Source of the DNA: Aedes albopictus
Taxonomy: Eukaryota > Arthropoda > Insecta > Diptera > Culicidae
Assembly (NCBI RefSeq): GCF_035046485.1
Contig: NC_085137.1
Span: forward strand, 134,978,703 to 135,042,702
Direction of reading: 5' to 3'
DNA length: 64,000 bases
Shown piece by piece: positions 55,930 to 64,000 of this stretch (positions are counted from its first letter, which is position 1; the number at the start of each line of letters is the position of its first letter). The notes under the pieces were generated by a model, which was given only the letters and a program-made list of their open reading frames with translations, was not told the DNA's origin and did no database searches. The position numbers and the translations under genes are program-made.

Positions 55930-56190
55930 AGGAGCTTCTTCTGCGATTCCTCCAGATGTTCTTTTTGGGAGTCCTTTTTGGATTCTTTTGGGTATTCTTT
56001 CTAGGATTCCTCCCTCTTGACATTTCTCCTGGGATTTCTCCAGAAATCATTTTCAGGATTCCTGCAGGAATTCGAATTATTTTTTCTGGAAATTCCATCA
56101 AAAGGTTTTTCGGTGATTGACTCGAAAGTTGGTGTCGAGGTTTCCTTCAGGAATTTCTCCGCTCAGAACTTTTTTCCAAGATTCCTTGTG
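55930..56190 (-). repeat. 12-bp-unit array, reverse
   Basis: TTCCTCCAG/GATTTCTCCAGAAATC units occur immediately after the gap, in the opposite orientation to the array before it. Confidence 0.7.
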
Positions 56191-56192
56191 AC

Positions 56193-56338
56193 ATTGATTG
56201 TATTGGCTCGGCAGTCTTATACAAACAATAAGCGAAATGCGATTTCTCTTTCCTACGTTTCGGTCCTAGTCTGGAGTAAAGTGTAGTTCGCTCAATGTTT
56301 GTATCAGACTGCTGAGCAAATAATACCAATACAGTGCC
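56193..56338. repeat. Fold-back, about 40-bp arms
   Basis: TGTATTGGCTCGGCAGTCTT.. at the left is mirrored by AGACTGCTGAGCAAATAATACCAATACA at the right; TACAAACAATAAGCGAA pairs with TTCGCTCAATGTTTGTA. Confidence 0.8.
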
Positions 56339-56522
56339 GATTCGTTCGTTGGAGGCTCGTTAGATGGGCTGTCTCGATGGTTGAATGTTCACTGGTTGGG
56401 GCAAAACCCAACTGAAAAGCACTGTCAATGTCAAAATTGATGTCAAAACGAGTTTGATGTCTGACCGCCGTCGCATCGCAGCTCCTGTATACAGAATATT
56501 TGTGCAAGTATGTGAGTGATTC

Positions 56523-56743
56523 GTGACGTATTGTGGATTTAGCACCAAATTGGTGTCGGAAGTAACTTTATTGACTTCCGCTGCCTTTCATATGCGTTAA
56601 ACATAACGTCGGAAGTAGTGCACCGTATAGTAAATCTGATGCTCTATACAGCGCACTACTTCCGAAGGAAGGAAAGGCAGCGGAAGTCAATGAAGTTACT
56701 TCCGACACCAATTTAGTGCTAAATCCACAATATTTCTCGTCAC
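56523..56743. mobile_element. 221-bp fold-back MITE
   Basis: The arms of about 95 bp run from GTGACG-TATTGTGGATTTAGC through GGTGTCGGAAGTAACTTTA and GACTTCCGCTGCCTTTC to GGAAGTAGTGC; the right arm is their reverse complement with a few changes. The centre is near 56633. The target duplication is not clear. Confidence 0.88.
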
Positions 56744-56814
56744 TTGCGTGTGTCTAGAGCATTTTCATCAGTCGTGACCCAACCAGCGAATCCAGACTGT
56801 ATCCCAAGGATATG

Positions 56815-57025
56815 ATTGAAGAATTCCTCATTGATATCACCGTCATCATCGAAATTTTGAAAGCAGTTTTCTCGTCCAAAACACAAATGTTCGTTATGCA
56901 AATGTATTCACTGTAATTCAGGTTGAGAATGGAATACAGTGAATTCATTTTAATTGTAAACATTTACACTTTGAAAGCGAGAAATGCTTTTAAAATTTCA
57001 ATGATATCAATGACGAACCCTTCAA
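56815..57025. repeat. Imperfect inverted duplication
   Basis: 56820-56916 and 56920-57020 are inverted relatives (TCATTGATATCA.., GAAATTTTGAAAGCA, TTCGTTATGCAAATG and mirrors). Consequently the minus frame 56754-56963 and plus frame 56923-57111 encode similar peptides (shared Y-S-E and A-F-K-I-S-M). This is a structural coincidence and does not identify a gene pair. Confidence 0.65.
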
Positions 57026-57064
57026 TTTTTAATCTAGTTAAAAATCTACCCTATTCCTTACAAC

Positions 57065-57480
57065 ATAACTTCAGGAATTCTTTCCGGGATTCCTTTAGGA
57101 GCTACATCTAGGGATCTTTCAAGATTTCTTCAAGAATTTCATCTGAATTTACTTCAGAGTTTCTTCTGAAACTTCTCTGACATTTTATTCAGGATTTCAT
57201 CCCGGAAATTCATCCGGAATTATCGAAGAAATTATTCCAGACTTCTCGAGGAGCTAAATTAGGATTCTTCGGAATTGTTGAGGGATTCCTCCAGAAGTAC
57301 TTGCTGCAATGCAAATTATTCTCATATTGTGGAGATTCTGAAATCATTTCAGATGCTCTTGATAAGAATCCTTCTGGAGTTTTTTACGGAATTCCAGTTT
57401 TTTAATTGAATTATTCCAGGATTTTCTTCTAGGTTTTCGATAATAATCGTTCCAAAAGTTCTATTTAGAAAAACAAAACT
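57065..57480 (-). repeat. 12-bp-unit array, reverse, degenerate
   Basis: GATTTCTTCAAGAATTTC/TTCCTCCAGAAG units. Confidence 0.6.
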
Positions 57481-58850
57481 CCTGAAGATATTTGAAAAGG
57501 AGTATTTCCATATAAAACTTCTAAAGGCTTCTCATGGGGAACTTCTTGATAAATCTCAGCCAGGAATACCTCCTGGAGAAATCCCGGAAGCTATTCCTTA
57601 TGAATACTTTCGAACTGTCTACTATAATGAAAATATATAGATTGATGCTGGGAATCATCTCTTGGAGGGTTTTCATCCCAGGGACATCTAGGAAAAATCC
57701 AGATTGGACTTCCGGAGAAATTCCACAAGGTTCTGCAGAAAACCTGGAATTTATTTAGGACACATTTTTTTTCAGGTGGAGCTCGAGAATTTTTTTTCTC
57801 CTGGAGGAATCTAAAAAGGCGGAATCCTGGATGGAGCTCCTGGGAGAATCTCGTAAAAAGTTCCTGGGTGATTCTTGGAAGAAGTTCTTCAAGAAAGAGG
57901 ATCTTGAAGGAATCTCGGAAGGAGTTCCTGGAGGAATTTCAGATGGAAACCCGGATGGAGTTTTTGAAGCAATTCCGGAAGGAGCTCCCGGAGCAAAGAA
58001 TGCACGAAAGAATCCTAGAAGAAGTCCCTACAGGAATCCTTGTGGCGGTTCGCGAAGGAACCCCGGAAGGAGTTCCCGTAGGAATCTCTGAAGGTATTCC
58101 TGGAGGAAGTTTTTGAAGCAATTCGGAAGTAGTTCTTGGAGGAGTACCGGAAAAAGTTTTAGGTAGATTTCCGGAAGGATTTCCTAGATGAATTTCAAAA
58201 CTCATAAAGAAATTCCTGAAGAAACCTCAGAAAGAACTCCTGGAGGAAACGGACATAAAATTGGTCTAGGAGCCTTGGTTAAAACGAGGAAGAAATCTCT
58301 GCAGGAATTTTGGATGGAATGAAACAAAATGAATTCCTGAAGCAATAAAGGGAGGAGGAATTCTGGAAGAAATCTCTGGTGGAATTCCTGGACGATTTCC
58401 ACAAGGAATTTCTGGTGTTATCTCTGAAGAATATCCTTGAAGAATCAAAAAAAAAAAACATGTAAGGAACCTGCAAGGGAACACCTGGGGAAGTCCAAGA
58501 GGAACTTCTGGAGAAATTCTTCAATATATCGCGGAATGAATCTCTGGAAAAAAATTCTGGCGGAATCTGTTTTCGAATCTAAGAAGAAATTTCTGGAAGA
58601 GTCCCAGAGGGAGCTTCTGTAGGAATCCTTAATAATCCTCCTGAGGAGAATCTCATAAGAAACTCCTGGAAGAGAAACCGCATAAGCAATTCCTGGTTCG
58701 GGTAAATGGAAGCCTTTTGTGATCAAAAGCTGACTGGAAGACTGGAAGCTGTTGACCCGAACCATCACAGTCGCATCCTCTAAGGAAGGAATTCCTGGAG
58801 GAATTCCGGATAGAATTCTAGAGGGCACTCCTGGATGAATACCACCTGCA
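57481..58850 (+). repeat. 12-bp-unit array, forward
   Basis: It is well phased at 57870-58110 (GGAGTTCCTGGA, GAATTTCAGATG). The 144-aa minus frame 58445-58879 and the 88-aa minus frame 57939-58205 are shadows. A short unique insert with a CTGGAAG repeat lies at 58700-58770. Confidence 0.75.
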
Positions 58851-58859
58851 GTCATATGT

Positions 58860-59375
58860 GAACATTCTTTCTCATGCACGCGAACCCTGCATTTTGAACT
58901 CTATCTAACCACTCAGAGAAAGCTGACGAAATTTTTCGTCCGAATTAAGTCCACGAAACGTCAATGACTTAGAAAAAAATACCTTAGACCTTAGACCTCA
59001 TAGACAAGTCAAAAGTTTTAGAGAATATTCCCACAAATTTTATAAGAGCAGACATTAAGGCTCCGTCGCCATTAGTAATCCTACACTTCCAAATTTATCC
59101 TATTCGAAAACAGAACAGAAACGATTTTTCGTTTTCATTTTTATTTATCAAAATATAAAAAAAATAAAAAAAAAAACAAAATTGAACACAGGTACAGTAT
59201 TTCTATAAAAATTTTCTTGAAGACATTTACATCTTAAACTAGAGGGATTTTTAACAATGCATTGATTTTTTCATGATTTGCTGCAAGAATGACTAATAGA
59301 AAGCTTAAAAAATTTATGACAAAACCATAGAGAATCTTATAATGGAATTGTTGGAGGAATTTCTGACAAATATTG
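58860..59375. other. AT-rich DNA, nothing recognised
   Basis: A-rich stretches near 59150-59180; no gene. Confidence 0.5.
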
Positions 59376-59594
59376 TAAGGCAGGAATAGAGAATGTCATG
59401 GGAAATGTCATGGTATTTTCTGTGCAAATTTCCGTGTGGATATCAACAATAAATATTGCTGATAAGCCGTGAAAAATTAATGATGCCGATGAACATCTCT
59501 TAGTCTACTACTGGCAGTGAAATTGACAAATTTGACAAAAAAAAAACAAAATGATTATGACAGTTTATGACATTTTCCATCCCTGCCTTGGCCG
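59376..59594. repeat. Fold-back, about 36-bp arms
   Basis: AAGGCAGGAATAGAGAATGTC.. at the left is mirrored at 59558-59593 (GACATTTTCCATCCCTGCCTT), with TGTCAT elements in both arms. Confidence 0.75.
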
Positions 59595-59639
59595 TCAACA
59601 TACTGAAATTATTGTAGAAATCCATTGAAGAAAAAACAG

Positions 59640-61075
59640 GGGGATTACAATGATTGATCGAAACTGTTCTACAAGTGAAGAACTGTCTCATTATTCATCC
59701 ACACGTCCCCAACACAAGAAAAAATACAACTTCGAGAAAGAAAAAAACGTGTGTCAACATTACGGCAAACACGTCCCAACAACCATTAACGACTGTCATC
59801 ACAATAAGTATTTCATCACTCAATGCGCCAACGACGATGCGATAGCTGGACGACCGGCAGAAGCGTCACAATAATGCTTTGCCAGTTATCAGAGAATATC
59901 AACCTGTTTTCCGATTCATTTGCTTCCACGATATACCTACATGTAGATATCTTCAAAGAGGGACTAGATGGATGTGAATCTGACTAGACTTGACACCACC
60001 AACGCCAACGTATCGTATCCAAGCGTACCTCCATCCAAAGTGGGTGGAGGTGTATCCAGTGTGGAGAAGGTGGTCGTGTCCAGCTTACATCATCTTATCG
60101 TAGTTTCCCTTTCCGTTCCGCTCGAACTGCACCACCGCCGCCTCCGTCTCGCTGTTATCTTATCTTCATCGACACGTTTCGTATGACCACATTGTCACCC
60201 TTTCAACATGTGTGTCCGCTGTCCATGTTCATACATAGGTAGGTAGGTATTCATGCTTTCCGCAACTACGATCGATTGTTGTCGTTAACTGCCTAATTGA
60301 CGCCTCCGTCGAATCGACAACCAATGCGGTCGAGGGCCGGTCGGATCGGTGACAAAAGATTTGTCTCAATTCGTAGATGATTGAGCGTTTATATATTAGG
60401 GTGTTACGGAGTTGTCAGAAAACTTCGAGGCACTTCAAATGATATTTGCTATGCCAGATTGTAAGGGGTAGAAATCGGAACTGATGATGCAATCGCTCGC
60501 CCACTGATTCTGCGATTGCGTTTCTAACAACATCAGGACCATTTAGACTGCAAGCCTCCAAGTTCGCTGACAATGTTAAACTCTGGGACACCCTAACTCG
60601 TATGCTTCATTGTGGTATGCAACCACTTAACGCAATCAACATAAACTTAATCACAATTCAGTTGAATCAGTTGCGTTGCAACCAACAACGCAACGCAAAA
60701 GGGACTGCCTGTGGCGGTGGCAGCAGTGAGAACGTGTCGGAAATTAATTAGCTGGATTTGGTCAACCGCTAGTCGTCGCGTCGCTATTCGCTCCCAAGGT
60801 CAACCCAAGAAATCCCGCAGCGCAACTTATAGCAGTTTGGTTACGCTCGATTTGGCTATATGCGAGTAGCCTCACTCCAATCTCCAATCGCGACTTCGAC
60901 GGGCGGGCGCTTCTGGTGTTCTCTGTTGACTGCAGTCTGACAAAAGGCGACACAAGGAGAGAGCAAGATAGGCACATTTTTCATCACTTGGTAAGGCGAT
61001 TGATATGCATAAAGCTCCAATAGGGGCATGACTGACTGACTAACACATGGTTATCTCGAATGCATGGGAACGGCC
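59640..61075. other. Unique DNA, possible regulatory or exonic
   Basis: 59960-60400 and 60690-60980 are GC-richer. Several GATA-type motifs (TCTTATC, CTTATCTTATC) cluster at 60085-60170. TAGGTAGGTAGGTA lies at 60237. Frames 59650-59874, 59968-60186 and 60762-60977 have no recognisable domain. Confidence 0.35.
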
Positions 61076-61079
61076 AGTT

Positions 61080-61692
61080 TCACCCCGAAGCTCCATTATA
61101 CGCATAATTTAGTACGGTTGGATTGCTGAATGACTTTGCGGAGGTGGCATCGATTGGATATTTATTGAGATGACCGGCTGGAATTGATTCACTCGGAAAG
61201 ATGGGAATTGATTTTTTTTTCATATTTACACTACGTTTAAAGGCTTGAGCTGTGATAAATTGATTGCTCAATTTCGAGAAGTGATATGCTTGCTTGGTAA
61301 GTAAGTGGTGTGAACCTACATCTATGGCAGACAAAATTTGGAGCTGTTTGAATTCGAAAGTGTGAGTTATCCAACTGGCGAATCGCAAATCCGCCACGTT
61401 TTGATTGATGAACGATCCTTTTCCGATCAAAAACATACTATCGGTCCTGACCACTAGCTGGTTATGATATATTATGATAAGCATATATGCTGCGCTCAAA
61501 ACTGTCCATGGGCACAATGCACGATGTACCGTCGACGTTGAACACTACTACATACTGCAAGCGATTACGAACAATTGTAAATTCTTTGAAAGGTGGAAGC
61601 AGTACTTCAACAAACATCTGAATAGCGCTAGAAATGTAGACAAGTAGATTGAAAACAAAGAAGCTTCGAAACAGCTGGAAGAAACGAATCAT
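61080..61692 (-). pseudogene. Chemoreceptor (odorant-receptor-like) C-terminal fragment, frameshifted; tentative
   Basis: Two overlapping minus-strand frames (61462-61692, 76 aa; 61080-61517, 145 aa) appear to be parts of one protein joined by a one-base shift near 61460-61515. The first has hydrophobic F-F-V-F-N-L-L-V-Y-I-S-S and then Y-V-V-V-F-N-V-D, followed by an S-I-Y-A-Y motif, resembling the D...Y.Y.Q region before a transmembrane helix in insect odorant receptors. The second ends with I-P-A-G-H-L-N-K-Y-P-I-D and V-L-N-Y-A-Y-N, which resembles the receptor C-terminal A-G-x-L-x-P-x-x-x-x-x-F...Y-S pattern. The middle fits poorly and the N-terminal half is missing. It may be a pseudogene or an unrelated protein. 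Confidence 0.3.
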
Positions 61693-61800
61693 TTGCCCCT
61701 TCTACAAGAAAAGGCGATAGAGTAGAATTCCTTATTGTCTAACACTTAAACCGCCTGAATTCGTGAGAAGAACAACGTCTTTAGTTATACCCAAGTTCAT

Positions 61801-62075
61801 GGTTCATATAGCCACAGCTGAGAAGGCGTGGGTATTCAGCATGACCATGCTAAAGATGAGGGGTTTGATTCTCGGTCGGTCCAGGATCTTTTCGTAATGG
61901 AAATTTGCTTGACTATCTTGGACATAGAGAATCGTCGTACCTGCCTCATTATATGCACATGCAAAATGGTCGTTGGCACAGGAAGCTCTCAGTTAAAATT
62001 TGTGGAAGTACTCATAGAACACTAAGCTGAGAAGCAGAATTTGTTCCAATGGGGAAGTTACACCAAGAAGAAGAA
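61801..62075 (+). mobile_element. Feilai-type SINE, older subfamily
   Basis: The head TATAGCCACAGCTGAGAAGGCGTGGG and a B-box position GGGTTTGATTCTCGG are followed by the family body (GGATCTTTTCGTAATGG, ATATGCACATGCAAAATGG) and AGAAGAAGAAAAAGG. The head variant is shared with the truncated copy at 29156. The B box is mutated relative to 12525-12810. Confidence 0.88.
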
Positions 62076-62089
62076 AAAGGATATCTTCC

Positions 62090-62575
62090 ATAATTCATAT
62101 AAAAATTCTTCAGGTATTTCTTCAGAAATTTCTCCAGCAACTCCATCAGAAAATGTTCTAGGGATCTGGCCAGAGTCTGCCAGAAATGCCTGCGGAGATT
62201 TCTCTAAAAATTGCTTCAGGAATTCTTTAATTGGTTTCAGAACATTCCAGAACATTTAGTTTCCTTTAGAATTTTCTCCAAAGTTTCTTAGAGATTACCC
62301 CAGAAATCAATTTAAGAGCTTTTTTCATAAAACCTTGCCTGGATTGTTTTCGATGTTGCTCCATGTATTCCTGAAGAAAATCTACCGAGAATTCTTGCTG
62401 GAAAGTTTTCCACTAAATTGTTTTGAAAGTTCTTTTAGAAAATCTTCCATGAATTGCTTCAGAATTTCCTCTAGAATTACTTCCAGAATTTCCGTTAAAC
62501 AATCCTCCAGAAAAATCCCCAGAATTCCTCTAGAAAAGCTTCCATGGGGTTTCTTACAAATTGCAGTAATCCGTA
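62090..62575 (-). repeat. 12-bp-unit array, reverse
   Basis: AATTTCTCCAGCAACTCC/GAATTCCTCTAGAAA units run up to the LINE 3' end. Confidence 0.65.
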
Positions 62576-62725
62576 CGAGACTTCTTTTTTTTTAATTTAT
62601 TTATTTAATTAAAATAAAGTTCGTGTTACAATTTTAATCGACTAACCTAAATCTCTACCCCTCTTAGTCCTACTTGTCTCATCAGTTGCCATCAACAAAT
62701 ATTTGAAAAGTTTCCAAATTCCGCG

Positions 62726-63160
62726 TTAAAGACATTCCTTTTTAAATGCAATCGCTTTTGCTGTCAACCATAATGCAGCTTTACGCTGTTTGGATGATAA
62801 CGGAATACTAAACTGGAGAATATCTTCTATGTCATTCACGTTTACCTTCATATTGTTTCTTATTATATTCGTACACCAGTCCCAGATCATTTTGGCTTTG
62901 GGGCACTGTTTTATGCGATGTTCATTGGTATCGGATAGACCGCATTTTTCACATGTTGTGACGTTAATATGACCTATGTTGTATGCTTTAAGTTTCTCTT
63001 TATTTGGCATAAGATCATTCACGAAAACAACTAATTTGGCCCGATCATTAAGCGATAAAAAGCTGGAACTAACATTATCCCAAATGTTTTGCCAATCAAG
63101 TTGGAATCTTGTTTCGACTAATGGAATCTGCTTATTTTTATCTATGAAGTATTCATACAT
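62726..63160 (-). pseudogene. LINE C-terminal zinc-binding (zf-RVT-like) segment
   Basis: This 144-aa frame has a C-x2-C-x7-H-x4-C motif (Cys70, Cys73, His81, Cys86) preceded by K-L-K-A-Y-N-I and followed by K-M-I-W-D-W, the usual zinc-binding region at the C terminus of L1/Tx1-like proteins. A frameshift around 63200 separates it from the previous fragment. It stops at 62726, about 140 bp before the A-rich tail. Confidence 0.85.
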
Positions 63161-63198
63161 GAGATGAGTTGTCTGTAAGTTATAGTTATTTTTAATTA

Positions 63199-63489
63199 TT
63201 ATCCCTTCGCATTTCTTGTTAGCTTCCCGCTAATGTTATCATTCTGTAAATAAGATTCTTCCATATTTTGACCATTCCCATCAAAGTTGTAGAAAATATT
63301 TTTCAAAAACAAAGCTTTGCATTTTGCTTCAGGGTCTACTAGACGAAGACCACCTTTGCGATAGTCCATGTAAAGCTGGTTTCTACTGAGTTTGAAAATA
63401 AAACTGGTCCAAATGAATTTTCCGCATGCTGACTTAATTTGTGCAAGATGTTGATTAGATGGCGGGATTATCTGGGCTACATACCACAA
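63199..63489 (-). pseudogene. LINE post-RT segment
   Basis: This 96-aa frame begins L-W-Y-V-A-Q-I-I-P-P (counting codons just upstream of the Met) and contains C-G-K-F-I-W and R-K-G-G-L-R-L-V-D-P. That W...GKFIW...GGLxLxD pattern follows the RT domain in L1/Tx1-type elements. It is separated from the palm fragment by a frameshift and an in-frame stop near 63490-63520. Confidence 0.8.
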
Positions 63490-63515
63490 TTAAGATAATA
63501 CGAACACGTTTAAAA

Positions 63516-63938
63516 CTAAACTTCTTTAGCTTTAGCTTGTTTGTTTAGCTGTCGGACATTATGAATTTTCAAAACGCCCTTCACATTAGCTATCAATCTT
63601 CCGTAATTGGCATTTACCATTGAGCTCCAAGTTTTCTGAAAAACTACTCCAAAAATCTTCAAAGAATCAGCTTCTTGGATGCGCTGTGGACCTATACTTG
63701 CATTGTTCAGGCGTAAAAAAATTGACTTGAGGTAGTTCAATCGAATCTGAGCCACTAGTTTGTACGAATCAAGAATGTAAAGTAAGTTATCGAATTCAAT
63801 ATCATTTTTTACAAAAACCACTAGATCATCAGCATAAGCAAATACATTTATGAACTTGTCATGCACAAGCACACCTATCGGGAATGCTTTCTTCGTTTCG
63901 TTAAGAAAATCAAAAGTTGCTCCTGAAGTTTCTTCCAC
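63516..63938 (-). pseudogene. LINE reverse-transcriptase palm fragment
   Basis: This 140-aa frame contains F-A-Y-A-D-D (residues 33-38), the catalytic Y/F-x-D-D box of reverse transcriptases, followed by L-V-V-F and a thumb-type region. The RT fingers and the endonuclease domain expected upstream in a complete non-LTR element are absent. The frame ends at a stop at 63516, and the homologous reading continues in another frame. Confidence 0.85.
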
Positions 63939-64000
63939 AGACTCCTTCAGAATTTTTTTCAGAGTTTCTTTTTTAGTTTTTTAAGAAAGTACTTCAGACA
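63915..64000 (-). repeat. 12-bp-unit array, reverse, at window end
   Basis: CTCCTGAAGTTTCTTCCACAG and TTCAGAATTTTTTTCAGAG units continue past the window. Confidence 0.6.

Larger units (their letters stand above)
62584..63940 (-). mobile_element. 5'-truncated LINE (L1/Tx1-like), minus strand
   Basis: Coding fragments run from 63938 down to 62726, followed by about 140 bp of 3' UTR and an A-rich tail (poly-T on plus at 62583-62592). The body is broken by at least two frameshifts and a stop (see the three fragments). The 5' edge abuts a 12-mer array at about 63920-64000, so the insertion is truncated at or near the palm domain. Confidence 0.85.

Noticed and set aside
55299..56120. Long frames spanning the N gap on both strands
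   Set aside because: Most of the length is undetermined sequence.
56754..57111. Pair of related small proteins on opposite strands
   Set aside because: Their similarity follows from the inverted DNA duplication at 56815-57025.

Overview
The window looks like a repeat-rich intergenic or intronic stretch of a culicine mosquito genome, most likely Aedes. The basis is (i) several copies of a tRNA-derived SINE that I recognise as Feilai-type, with Pol III A and B boxes and short target-site duplications, (ii) pervasive degenerate arrays of a 12-bp unit close to GAATTCCTGGAG, (iii) many TA-flanked and other terminal-inverted-repeat MITEs, (iv) decayed non-LTR retrotransposon ends, and (v) an AT-rich unique background with one 500-N scaffold gap (55430-55929). 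There is no bacterial-style gene organisation, no CRISPR, no rRNA, no convincing functional tRNA gene and no intact host protein gene that I can defend.

Layout. 1-3113: copy A of a ~3-kb segmental duplication, followed by a fold-back element, a tRNA-like fold-back and SINEs (3.2-7.4 kb). 7.4-9.5 kb: GC-richer unique DNA and a perfect 117-bp palindrome. 9.5-12.8 kb: a 12-mer array, CTACCCT-rich simple DNA and a SINE with a 12-bp target duplication. 13.1-18.7 kb: a nest of DNA elements (a mariner-like arm, a 947-bp insert, a pogo-like MITE and a hAT-like 1190-bp element). 18.7-27 kb: unique DNA, further fold-backs and 12-mer arrays. 27.03-33.3 kb: a large inverted-repeat composite containing an 819-bp near-palindrome, a second hairpin, and a 2975-bp CAGGGCTG element that carries a LINE fragment. 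34065-37028: copy B of the duplication. 37-40.2 kb: unique GC-rich DNA and a tRNA-like fold-back. 40.67-42.5 kb: an element built round nine ~152-bp tandem repeats. 42.5-58.9 kb: mostly 12-mer arrays split by MITEs, a SINE and the gap. 59.4-61.7 kb: unique DNA and a frameshifted chemoreceptor-like fragment. 61.8-64 kb: a SINE, arrays and a 5'-truncated, frameshifted LINE on the minus strand.

How it works together. The two duplication copies act as a natural control. Three inverted-repeat insertions are each present in one copy and absent from the other, which gives empty sites and shows TA target duplication. The 12-bp unit is a multiple of three, so arrays stay open in all six frames; this explains most of the long but meaningless reading frames (for example E-F-L-E, N-S-W-R, I-P-G-G and S-R-N-S repeats). 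The real coding remnants are retroelement ends (62.7-63.9 kb, 30.7-31.0 kb) and possibly an odorant-receptor-like pseudogene (61.1-61.7 kb).
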